Positions 33,498-43,642 of a DNA stretch of 64,000 nucleotides are shown here, piece by piece (positions within the stretch are counted from its first letter, which is position 1; each line of letters opens with the position of its first letter). The notes under the pieces were generated by a model, which worked only from the letters and a program-made list of their open reading frames with translations, was not told the origin of the DNA and ran no database searches. The DNA is from Epiperipatus broadwayi (Eukaryota; Onychophora; Udeonychophora; Euonychophora; Peripatidae). The translations under genes and the position numbers were made by a program. The stretch lies in the NCBI GenBank assembly GCA_028023455.1, contig JAQFVV010006630.1, positions 535,696 through 599,695 on the forward strand, in the 5' to 3' direction.

Positions 33498-34195
33498 GTT
33501 ATTAGGAGATTTTAATACAAAATATAAGAATAAAAATTTTAATAATAATATTGATTCTCCTGCTAATAAAAAAATATGTATATCAATCCCATATATTTCA
33601 AATGATCAAGTAAATTTTATAAGGAAAATTTATAAAGGTATATTTGATATTGCATTTTATACATCTCCTACATTAAACAAATTAATAAATAACTCCAAAA
33701 ATAAAACCTCATTTATAAATAAAAATTGTGTCATTTATAAATGGATATGTAGGTGTGGCAGTGGATATATAAGTGAATTTACATGTACATTGGGAAAAAA
33801 AACTAAAGAACACTTGCTATTATTAAAACAAGTTCAGAAATTGAAACAGAATTGTATAGTAGATAATAATCTTTTACCATCTGTTTTTTACGAACATAAT
33901 AAATCATGTATTTATGGTTTTGACTTCAATTTTAACAATGTAAAAATATTGCAACTTCAAAAAAATAACAATAAATGAAAAATAAAGGAAGCTATGCTCA
34001 TATACAAATATAAACATGACTTAATTAACAGACAATCAACAAATGTTAAGATCATGGAATTGTGCGAAAGTTAACAATTCAAAGCTTTAGTTTACAAAGA
34101 TTACTGGGATAATTAAAAGAGCTCCTAAGTGGATAAAATTTTTAATTATTTACTTACTGTATTTACAAATATTCAGTTATATAATTATGTATTGC
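31581..34195 (+). pseudogene. Penelope-like element copy D, nearly full length
   Basis: Begins MYIALKIQTLNN (31589) directly after fragment C, so C and D are head-to-tail. Open stretches carry RT motif A-like LDVNEMYGSIDR (32770) and NGWPMGLPTVAQ (32950). A damaged IDIL/YLDDVF region follows at about 33065. A frame at 33175-33978 covers the end of RT, a linker broken by an (AT)n array, and the GIY-YIG domain (CVIYKWICRC, GYISE in place of GYIGE, TKEHLLLL). It ends with CAAATATTCAGTTATATAAT at about 34180. About 2.6 kb, the expected size of a PLE; inactive through several shifts. Confidence 0.8.
33424..33495. repeat. (AT)n microsatellite inside PLE coding region
   Basis: About 36 AT dinucleotides. 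Copies A and B have only about 7 or fewer at the same spot, so it expanded in copy D and inserts an Ile-Tyr run into the frame. Confidence 0.95.
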
Positions 34196-34528
34196 AAGCA
34201 AAATATCTGAATATGTCTTAATATGGGAAGACAATTATAATAGAATATGAACTGTGCAATGTAATAATTTGTAAACATATATATTATATAAACAAACATT
34301 CAATTATGGATAATGGTAAAAGAACTCTCTATTATTTAGAATTATTCCTTCCAATAGATCGCCAAAGATAGTTTTTTATTTATCTACCACTGGGGAATGT
34401 TATTGGCCTATAGTGTAATATTAATTTTTCTATGTATTTATTGCTTATTAACTCTTTCTGGTTATTGCTGTTGGTTTCTAGTTAGCAAAAACATAGATTT
34501 TGAGAATAGTAATTATAAGCCAGTAAAG
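34196..34528. other. AT-rich flank, no gene seen
   Basis: Unique-looking sequence between the PLE end and the third foldback copy. Confidence 0.4.
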
Positions 34529-35041
34529 ATCACATGATCACAATTTCTTATGCTTGCTCATAACTGTTATTAAAACAGGCAAAACTCTATATATATTGCC
34601 ACTCAATGCAAGCTAGAGTAAACTCTCTATACATATTGCCACTCAATGCAAGCTATAGTAATCAATGGATGCCAGCAGGCTTGTGCATAAAATCCCCATC
34701 TAGTGCGTACTCATGCAGATCTGTATGACTATATAGACTATATAAGCTAATGAGCTTATATTGAAAATATTATGGTGTTTTTTTAAATTTAAGATTCATA
34801 GTTTGGTAATTAAGTAGAGATAAAAGGTTGTGGCTGGACTGGTTGCATTAGATCCTAAGATATGGGTGCAGTGCTCTAGATCCAAAGTTCCTCACTGAAA
34901 AAGGTCACAAGCCAGAAGCTACTCTGTGGATATTGGATGAGTCGGCACTAAATGGGGATTTTATGCACAAGCCTTCTGGGATCCATTGATTACTCTGTCT
35001 TGCACCGAGTGACAATATGTATAGAAAATTTTGTCTGTTTT
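34529..35041. mobile_element. foldback element, copy 3
   Basis: Starts ATCACATGATCACAATTTC, then AAACAGGCAAAACTC; ends TTTGTCTGTTTT. The left arm carries a small tandem duplication of ATATTGCCACTCAATGCAAG. A spacer of about 130 bp without arm homology separates the arms. The hammerhead-like block at about 34880-34945 is decayed (CTGAAAA in place of CTGATGA, GAAGC in place of GAAAC). The best guide to the unduplicated left end of the family. Confidence 0.75.
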
Positions 35042-35269
35042 GATAGTAATTATCCATATTAAATACTTTTAACTAATTAATCAAAGGATAGAGAACATTA
35101 GCACATCCAAGAATGAAAATATAATTGAAAAAATATTAATGCTATTAACTTAACAACATATTTATTAATGTAAATACAATAAATTGATATAGTTACATTA
35201 TTATGTATATGTTATTCATTTGATGTTTAAATGTATGTTTTTCAGATATATTTTCACCACCGAATTAAC
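35042..35269. other. AT-rich sequence, no gene seen
   Basis: Nothing recognised. Confidence 0.4.
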
Positions 35270-36530
35270 ACTTGTTTAATTTTCATTATCCATCAATATC
35301 TTTTTATTCAATAACTTATATCATCATCAACACCATTAACAATCCACTGCAGGATCAAGATCTCTCCAAGTTCAATCCATTTTTTATCTTTAGCTTCTCT
35401 TCTCCACATCACCCCTGCACACTTTCTTATTTCCTCCATCCATCTCACATGTGATCTCTCTCTGGGTCTTTTACAATCTCTTGGAATTCAGTTTAAAATT
35501 TCAATTGTCCATCTATTATCATCTATTCTAGCAATATGTCCAGCCAACTCCACTTCACTCATAATTTTTTCAATGATGTCAGTAGCACTTGTTTGTCTCT
35601 TACACATATATTGTGTTGTCAATCTCTTCTTGTTACTCCCAACATGCATCTCTCCATACTTCTTTGAATAGTATGAAGTCTCAGTATTATTCTTCTATTA
35701 AGTGTTTAAGTCTCAGATCCAAAAGTAAAAACTGGTAAATCACATTTATTAAAAACCTTCCTTTTCAAACACATATGCATATTTCCATTTAATATCAAGT
35801 TACTTCCACCAAAAGCACTCCTTCCAAATTTAATTCTATGACTAATTTCATCCATTATATTTCTATCTGTATTAATAATCTGACCAAGGTATTCGTAGCT
35901 GTTAACTTCTTCTAGCTCATCATAATCAATCTTTATTTTCATATTCTGAGCAAATCGATTAAACATTACTTTAGTCTTTTTAACATTTATCTTTAGTCTC
36001 ACTTTCCTACTTTCATCTGATAACTCCTGCAACATTTCCTGCAGCTCTAAAGCATTATTTGCAAAAAAAACTATATCATCTGCAAAATCTAAATGACTTA
36101 AATAATCTCCATTTACTTTCATTCCTTTAGCTTCCCATTTTAATTTACAAAATACTTCTTGCAGCACTGCTGTAAAAAGTTTTAGAGATATGGAATCACA
36201 CTGTCTTACATGTTGACTTTCCCAGTATCATTGTGTAGTCTAATTGTTGCTGTTGCATTTTTATAAAATTTCTTTAAAATATGACTATATTCTGGATCTA
36301 TACCTTGATGATCCGATGCTTTAATCACTGAAGAAATGTTTATAGAATCAAATGCCTTTTCATAATCTACAAATCCAAAACATAATGGCAACTCATATTC
36401 ATTTGTTCTTGCCATAACTTCTCTTAGTTCCTGGATATGATCTACTGTACTAAAACCACTTTTAAATCCAGCTTGTTCTCTTGGTTGGTGAAAATGCAAT
36501 TTTCAATATCTGACTAATGTTTTGGTTTAA
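35270..36530 (-). pseudogene. RTE-like LINE remnant (reverse transcriptase, 5'-truncated)
   Basis: The minus-strand frame 36499-36206 has QAGFKSGFSTVDHIQ and CFGFVDYEKAFDS. After a frame change, 36167-35706 has LSHLDFADDIVFF (catalytic ADD), KINVKKTKVM, YEYLGQII and CDLPVFTFGSET. Degraded downstream pieces correspond to the conserved tail with a Trp-rich VARMDD-type region. The 3' end carries a short TGATGATGAT run (about 35318-35328 as ATCATCATC). This order is typical of RTE-type elements, which are often mis-annotated as craniofacial development protein 2-like. 5'-truncated, as is usual for LINE insertions, and frameshifted. Confidence 0.8.
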
Positions 36531-36699
36531 TCCATTCTATGATTTAAATGTTAGCATACAAAATATATATTAGCACTAAAAATATCACTAAAACGTTTAA
36601 GATCTGATTTATTCTTATTAAGAATTAAAAATCGTTTCTGCAAAATATCAAAGTATAAAAAGATAGAAAAAAGCTATGTTATTTCTATAAAAGAATAAG
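36531..36699. other. AT-rich spacer
   Basis: Nothing recognised. Confidence 0.3.
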
Positions 36700-36800
36700 T
36701 CAAGCATTGGTGGTTGAGAGGTCAGTGACAGCGGCTTTACAAGCAGTTGTCCCGGGTTAGTGGGTTCGCTTCCTGGCTGATGCTATGACACATGAGGAAA
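36700..36800 (+). mobile_element. tRNA-derived SINE, copy 1
   Basis: Has an A-box-like TGGTTGAGAGG (36711-36721) and a B box GGTTCGCTTCC (36763-36773) at the spacing of an internal RNA polymerase III promoter, then CTGGCTGATGCTATGACACA and an A-rich end. Two further copies at 48366 and 51070 share the head CAAGCATTG and the tail. Not a functional tRNA: no acceptor pairing. Confidence 0.7.
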
Positions 36801-37839
36801 AAAAACATTGTAAATTAGTTTATATTTCAAACCTTGATGTGTTTAAATTGAAAGAATAAAATTTGTTATTGGTATTATTTATTGAAAAGTTCTGTGTGAT
36901 TATTAAGTAATTTAAATACATACGATGAATCTTAAAGTTTTTAAAAACATTTTTGTGGGACAACTTATTTTCTTGAACTAAAATGTTCAATATTGATATA
37001 AAATAAGATTTACTTTCCCAGATTTCTTTACAAATTATTGTGCAAATTATCTATTGCAATCATTGAATAACAGTTTTATTAACTTGATGATATTTTTTGA
37101 TCTTCATTGACAGGTAGACATCAGACCATCAATGCAGTTTAACTCTGAGATAGATTAACACCCTCTTGCATTATAATAGGCAACAGTTTACAATATAAAA
37201 GTCCATATTATGTCTTGGAAAATTATAATACTAGACATAATATTTTTAAAAATTGATGGTCTAATGCATACCTGTTTTCTTTTTTTGGTCATTTTAAGAA
37301 AATTATATAAATTTGATATATCATCATTGCTATGTTAATATATTAAAAAGTACCCTTTCTGTGTGAAACCTGAAGGTATTGTATGGCAGAATGAATAAAT
37401 TAACTGTGTACATTTGCCTGGCATAGAAAAGTCTTCAAGAAAATCTACATGGAACTAGAAATTACAAGTACCAAAGAACTGAAAAAAAAAAGAATAAGCC
37501 ATACTAAAAATTATTTAATATGCACGTTATATTTTCATTTATAGATAAAAAATATATAGAAATAATAATTGATAAGAATGAATAATTTTATTTAATGTAA
37601 CAATTCTTATGAATCATCTTTTTTAAAAAAAAATATTTGATTTTTCCCTTCAAAATTCTAAAAAGGTGAAACCCTGTTCAGTTCATTTTCCTGAAAAACC
37701 AAGATATTACTAGTTTTCTTGGGGGAGTTGGAGGGGAAAAGGAGTTAGGAGTGTAAGATATAGTCATGTTTTTATTGTTTTAAAGTTTCTTTAAAAATAT
37801 GAGTAAGCATTTTGAGTATATTAATCAAAAAGCACAATA
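36801..37839. other. AT-rich sequence, no gene seen
   Basis: No recognised feature. Confidence 0.4.
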
Positions 37840-38800
37840 ATTACAAGAATCAAAAGAATCAAAGATGAAACACAAGCCTAAAACAAGGGAAAAAAATAAA
37901 GATACTAAGATCAATCAATCAAATTGACAACTAATCAAAATGATAAAAAAAAAATCAATGAAAATTACTCTCAAAAACCAAAATTCAAATAAATCTGAAG
38001 ATTCTATTGAAAATTTCCATTCCCAAGATTATTACAACAATTATTCCATTAGAGTAGAGGGCTCTGCACTGGAAATAACTGAAATCAATCAATCAAGGTT
38101 TAAAACTAGTCAACATCAAAATAAATCAATGAAATATATCTTAGAGAACACAATTCAAATAATTCTAAAAATTTCACTGAAAAATTTTATCTCTGAATAA
38201 ATATCACAATAATTCTTTTAACACAAAGGGTACTCAATGGAAAATAGTGATGTTGCCTTAAAGAAGCCTAAATTGGTCCAAAATTAAGTGATAATATCAT
38301 AAAAGGATAAAATAATAATATAAATAGTAATAAAACTACATTTCACATGGATGTTGATAATGAAACAAGGGGGCATTGGTTAGTCAAGCTATTCATAAAA
38401 ATTATAATCAAGGCACAATTATTCAAAGCTCAAATTTAGGTGCAAATATGAACTATAGGGAAATTGAAGTTCTAGACATTTATCTGACTAGAAGAATTAC
38501 TTCAACCAAGGCCAAGACTATTTTACCACAAAACATGTTCTAAATTCACAATCCCATGATAATGAGCAAACTTATGCTAATGTAACTGCATGAAACCTAA
38601 ATAAAATTAACACCATATCCAAGGAGAAGCAACCAGCTTACTTAAACATCATTGACATTGATGAAGATCAAGATTTTTATCCAATAGATGATTACAATGA
38701 AAACAATATAAATCCAAATGTCACACAGGACAACTATAATTTAAATAATTATGAAAGTATTAGTGAACAATTCAATAACAAAATACCACACAACCTCTGT
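37840..38800 (+). pseudogene. decayed Asn/Gln/Glu-rich reading frame, unknown
   Basis: The plus strand holds coding-like pieces interrupted by stops, for example INQSRFKTSQHQNKSM (38080-38130) and IIDIDEDQDFYPID followed by DYNENN (38650-38705). The composition is polar and low in hydrophobics, like an ORF1/gag-type or disordered protein. No family recognised. Most likely the first ORF of an old retroelement. Confidence 0.3.
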
Positions 38801-40155
38801 AAATCCTTTTCTCATTTTCACCATGAGTTCTCACTTATATTAACTACCATAAATGAGAAATGTCAACTCTTTATTTTTCCAGTAGATGAATTCTTTGCTA
38901 TGATAAAAGAATAAAACCTTAGTAATATAATCAACAGAATACTAATAAATAAAAACTAACATTACATAGTTTCCAACTTATTATTTAAAAGGAAATAAAT
39001 GAAAGTACAAGTTAATTAATTGAAGGAATTTAAATCAACTGGTTAATCATTGTTGCTATATAAAATTATATTTTGATAAAAATATATAAATTTTAATTAT
39101 ATTATCATTTTTAATTTTTTAAAAATAATAATCAGTTGGTATATTAAATAATTGTTTAAAAATATTGTAATGTTAATGTCTTTATTGCTACAACTTTTTG
39201 TTCTATAAATTGGCAGTGTATGTGACTTGATATTATTACAGCTTAGTGTTTTAGTGATTTTTAAATTATCTCAGTAAATTATTTATTATTTAATGTAGAA
39301 TGGGCTCCTATAATTATTTATTTAATGTAGAATAGGCTCTTATAATTATCTTTCTTTTGTTCAGTGTTACAATACCTGGAGTCTTATCATCTTGAGCTAG
39401 CTCTAAAAAATAATGGTTAGTTATATGAGTGAAAGGGTTTATGTATTTGTTCAGACACCCAGATGACAACTCTGGATGACATACAGGTATTGCCTTTAAA
39501 GTCCATTCACTGCATTTAATTTTTATTAAGCATATCACTGGTCAGTACCTAATGATATTATATTGCCAGAGCATTGCATTAATATCTCAGCACTCTTTTT
39601 CTATTCTGATAGATGTTTTAGCACTTAAATATGTGAATCCAAAGAACTGTGTTATATTGTCCTGAATTTGGCAGTGGCCAGATAAGTTTGTAATGTACAT
39701 CCTTTAATCCAGTTACAAGAATGGCTATTGATTGATATGACTGTTTGTGTGTAATGCTGGTCAGTGTAGTTTATTGTCATTAGTATAATTGCTGATATGC
39801 TGATTATTTTGCTCTTTCTATATATTTATATGCTCCTTCCTTATATGATTATTAATTCTTTTGATTACAAGTGAGGATGGTAATGATGTTTTGTACCATA
39901 TCTCCATGTTACCTAATTTTTGTACCATTACATTATTTATATGTATAAAGTGACACATATCTTTACATAGCATACATATATATTCACTTATTTTATGTAT
40001 ATTTGGTTCATTGTTCTGTGACTGTAATCCATAGCACTATCTTTATTTTCAACTTAATTTTCCTAACTTACTACTTTAGTTTTAAATTAATGTTAATATT
40101 TTAACTCATAATCATCAGACTATATATAAAACTACATTAATTATTACCTAATGCT
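38801..40155. other. AT-rich sequence with a small tandem duplication
   Basis: A 31 bp unit containing TTTAATGTAGAATGGGCTC is duplicated at 39286-39349. Otherwise nothing recognised. Confidence 0.5.
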
Positions 40156-40160
40156 ATGCT

Positions 40161-40254
40161 AGTAATGAGAAATAAAGTATATATATATAACATGACAATA
40201 CTTTATTTAGTAATGAGAAATAAAGTATATATATATAACATGACAATACTAGCC
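40161..40254. repeat. 48 bp tandem duplication
   Basis: AGTAATGAGAAATAAAGTAT, then a (TA)n run and ACATGACAATACT, occur twice, starting at 40161 and 40209, without visible differences. Confidence 0.9.
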
Positions 40255-40349
40255 AGAAAACAACATTTACTTAAATTTGATCAAGACCAGGGTTTCATCT
40301 ATTAACAAATACTCTTTCTCAAATGAAATTCATTTAGTTACAAACAACA

Positions 40350-40421
<72 letters not shown>

Positions 40422-40452
40422 TCACTCACTCACTCACTCACACACACACACA
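40350..40452. repeat. compound microsatellite (CT)n(CA)n(CACT)n(CA)n
   Basis: Pure CT run with one CTGT interruption, then CA, ACTC and CA blocks. Confidence 0.97.
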
Positions 40453-40485
40453 TTGATTTTATCATAATACCAACTTTACACAGAC

Positions 40486-40640
40486 AAGCTTCATTATAAT
40501 CATTGAATGTATACAAATTGGAAAGAGCAGGTGTTTAAATTATTTTAAAATTAAAGTCGAATCATAATAGGCATTAATGTTTTGACTTTTAAATATATTA
40601 ACAGATACTTCAATTTTGATATACATACATTCCTGTTATA
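40486..40640. repeat. dispersed repeat, copy 1 (related to 50490-50640)
   Basis: Shares TTGAATGTATACA, then TTATTTTAAAATTAAAGT, ATAGGCATTAAT and AAATATATTA in the same order and orientation with about 50490-50640. Family unknown; no coding. Confidence 0.6.
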
Positions 40641-41473
40641 GACAATAATTTCATAAATAATCATTAAAATAAAAATTACAATAAGATTGAAATAGTAAAT
40701 TTTATTTTACAACCCCAAGATAGTGTGCTCCAAAGCCAATGATTGTAAAAGAAAAATCAAGGAGGCGTATTTTGTTATCAGTGATTTTGCCAATGGTGAT
40801 TTGACTAAACTCTAGATTGACTAAGTGACTCTTGGTAGTGTGAGGCAATTTATCTGGGTGAGTTGGGTGAGCTTAATTGGCCTACTTGTGTGTTAACAAT
40901 AGACCAGGATTTGGTTTCCCTTTTACCCAGAATAATACTATCTCATATTTATTTATAATCATGTAATTCTTATTTATCTTTGTAATTCTAGCTTTCCTTT
41001 TAATTTACCAAGTATACATATTTGTCACTGTAAACATTGTACTTGTTTAATAAATATTTGGAAAATGGACAAATTAATTTGCATTCGCATTTGCATATTT
41101 TATTATTTTGTAACGTTACAGCAATGTTTATAACTTATTTTGGTCATGAATATGAGAGCAAAACCTCGAAAGTATTAGGCCTAAATTAATTTGATTTAAT
41201 TGTTTTTGGTTACTACTTACAGCTTCTCCTTCAGCGGGTAAATCGCTTTTATATGCTTTTACAATAATAGTAATTGTAATCAAAAAATTATAATAATTAA
41301 AATAATCAAGAAAATGTTGAAACGTTTAACAGCAGAACAGATTTGATTTATAATAATTTATAAATTATTTTTGATTTATAATAATTAAAATATTCTACAA
41401 TAAAAAATAAAGTGTTTTTATCATAATATTTTTTTTTCAATTATTGAAGTTTCGTATACACACATTTATATCA
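40641..41473. other. AT-rich sequence, no gene seen
   Basis: Nothing recognised on either strand. Confidence 0.35.
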
Positions 41474-43642
41474 AAAATTACCCTAAATTCACAACTAAAC
41501 TACACTAGCCAAAGAAATAAACTCTAAAATCGAACCAATGGTTTCACTACTACTAGCATACTTTTCAAATATAAAAGATTATACTGAGAGAGAGCATACA
41601 CCACATTTCCTATATGGATGACATGGTTGCGTTTCATCTCGTGATGAGTTCACTAGACTTGAGGAAGTCTTAGACCAGTTTGCATGCAAATTTGGCCTGA
41701 AAGTTAATGAAGCAAAGTCAGCAATGTGTTCCAATCTGATAGGGAAGCAAATTTCTGGTAGACTAAAAGCTCCCCCACAGACATTTCTTGGTGTTAGTCT
41801 TGCTTCTTCTCCAGCAGCCATAAGAAAAGAACTTGAAAATTCATTACTTTTAAAGATTGAAAACACTATTAATTCACTATCCAAAATTTCTTTTTTCCTG
41901 TTTGGTAAGGTTGCACTTCTCAATACTGTTATGTTATCAAAAATTACTTATTATTTAATTGGTTTTTCACCCACAATTTGCTTTATACACAAGGTTAAAT
42001 CACTATGCAGAAAAATGTGCTGAAGAGGCAAGACCACTGCCATCAGCCTTAATCTTTTGCAAAAACCAAGACAACTCAATGGATTTGGACTGCATTTGAT
42101 TAAAATTTCTCTGATACAGCATACTTACAACATCCTTGTTAAACTTTTCAAAGATAATGCACACATAGAAAGTCCAATACCCTTAAAAAATAATTTTGAT
42201 TGATCACCCAACCCCTCATAAAAGAAATATTTGGCTGCAACTTCAAATAACAATTGTGATCAATAGCATTAAAACCACTAGCTCCATGTTTGATGAAAAA
42301 ATATCTTACTGGAATTTATATCAATTAGTTCACTCTGGCAAATGTAAGACACAGAATCTTCTTCCAGTTGGAATTCCTCATCTCATGAAACTGACCAAGT
42401 TTTTGAGATTGAAACCAAAGTTTGTGGACTTTTTGGTAAAGGTCAATCTTGGAGCCTTGGCTACTGGGATGTTTTTTTGCAACCAGAAGGGACATAACGT
42501 TGATACCATCTGTACCCTTTGTAGAAGATATGATGAGTTCATGGAGCACATATTCTATCAATGTGAATGGTGGACACATCTACGGAATATCATTCTACAG
42601 AGGATTACAGGCTACAACTTAATAAATGTACACCTTAGTGATTCACTCAGAAATGAAAATTTTGGTTGCATCCACCTGGCCACATTCACAAACTTTGTCA
42701 TCTGGAAGATGAGATGTATATCATTACTTGATAGAGAATTGCTCAGTTACATTGAAGAGCTTTTCATAAAGTTATTATACAAAGCTAAAGAAAGTGATCT
42801 AAGAAACTGCCTGCCTAGCCTTGCTGATCAAACATGGAGTCAATTAAAGATTTAGCAATAGGCATGTGCATAAAGGCATCCTGACACACCAACTTGATAT
42901 GCCATGGGATTACATGCTAACTTAGATCCTGCCTTATAAGTAAATTACAATAAAATTTTACTTTAAATCCTTTACTTATCATCTAATTTACTGACCACTC
43001 AGTTTTTATTGCGTTTAATGTAATACACATTTATGACACAATTATGATAAATGGGTTTTGGTTTACCAATTTCTTTTCACAAGGAATGTTAATTTTTCAC
43101 TATGATGTCATAATATTGATTGAAATAAGTTTTTATCACAAAGTGATAACAAAGTGATCACAAAGTGATCATATTATTGTTTGTTAAAATCTATTGATCA
43201 TCATAAATTCAATTTAATATATGCGATTTGTTAGACAAACATGATTTCACAAGTTAATTTATACAATGCTCTGGTATTTAATCTCATTATTAGATCATTG
43301 CTTATATAATATGTTTAATTTTTCATGATTCATACTTACCTACAGTACAAGATTGATCACACCTGATTGTAATCAAGAACACTGTATAACACTGTATATT
43401 TGACTTTTTGTGCAAATAAAGGTTATTTTGAAATAATAAAAATATAATAACACATTTTTACTACATATTACTCACAATTCCCACTTACATCCTACATTCT
43501 CTCAATATTAAAAAAAAACTTTTAAGCAAGTTAATTGCTTAAGAATCATAAGTTTTTAATAATAAAAATTCTTTAATTTTTGTTTTAATTTCATTTCTTT
43601 CAAAGAAGACAAACTTAACCTCATCAAAAGTAATAGTGTGAC
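41474..43642 (-). pseudogene. second Penelope-like family, minus-strand tail fragment split by a LINE
   Basis: 41474-41582 and 43451-43642 together are the reverse complement of the PLE tail at 45665-45950. Matching marks are TAGAGTTTATTTCTTTGGCT, TTGTGAATTTAG, GATGTAAGTGGGAATTGTG and TCTTCTTTGAAAGAAATGAA. The coding part corresponds to the end of a GIY-YIG domain (VFFERNEIK). A LINE lies between the two pieces, so this arm is older than the LINE. It meets the plus-strand copy head-to-head at about 43642. Confidence 0.7.
41583..43450 (+). pseudogene. 5'-truncated LINE remnant inserted in the PLE tail
   Basis: Begins at the catalytic RT box (YMDDMVAF at about 41610). It continues as LEEVLDQFACKFGLKVNEAK in a shifted frame and LGVSLASSPA, then a long frame at 42196-42855 with a CCHC finger, CTLCRRYDEFMEHIFYQCEW (42514-42573). 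The tail ends GCAAATAAAGGTTATTTTGA plus an A-rich run at about 43445. Same general type as the LINE at 21-23 kb (finger after RT) but a different family. Truncated and broken by stops. Confidence 0.75.

Noticed and set aside
33175-33978. Intact 267-codon gene
   Set aside because: It is the C-terminal part of PLE copy D, kept open partly by an AT microsatellite; the upstream RT is frameshifted.
36700-36800. Functional tRNA gene
   Set aside because: A and B boxes are present but acceptor and anticodon stems do not form; the sequence recurs as a SINE.
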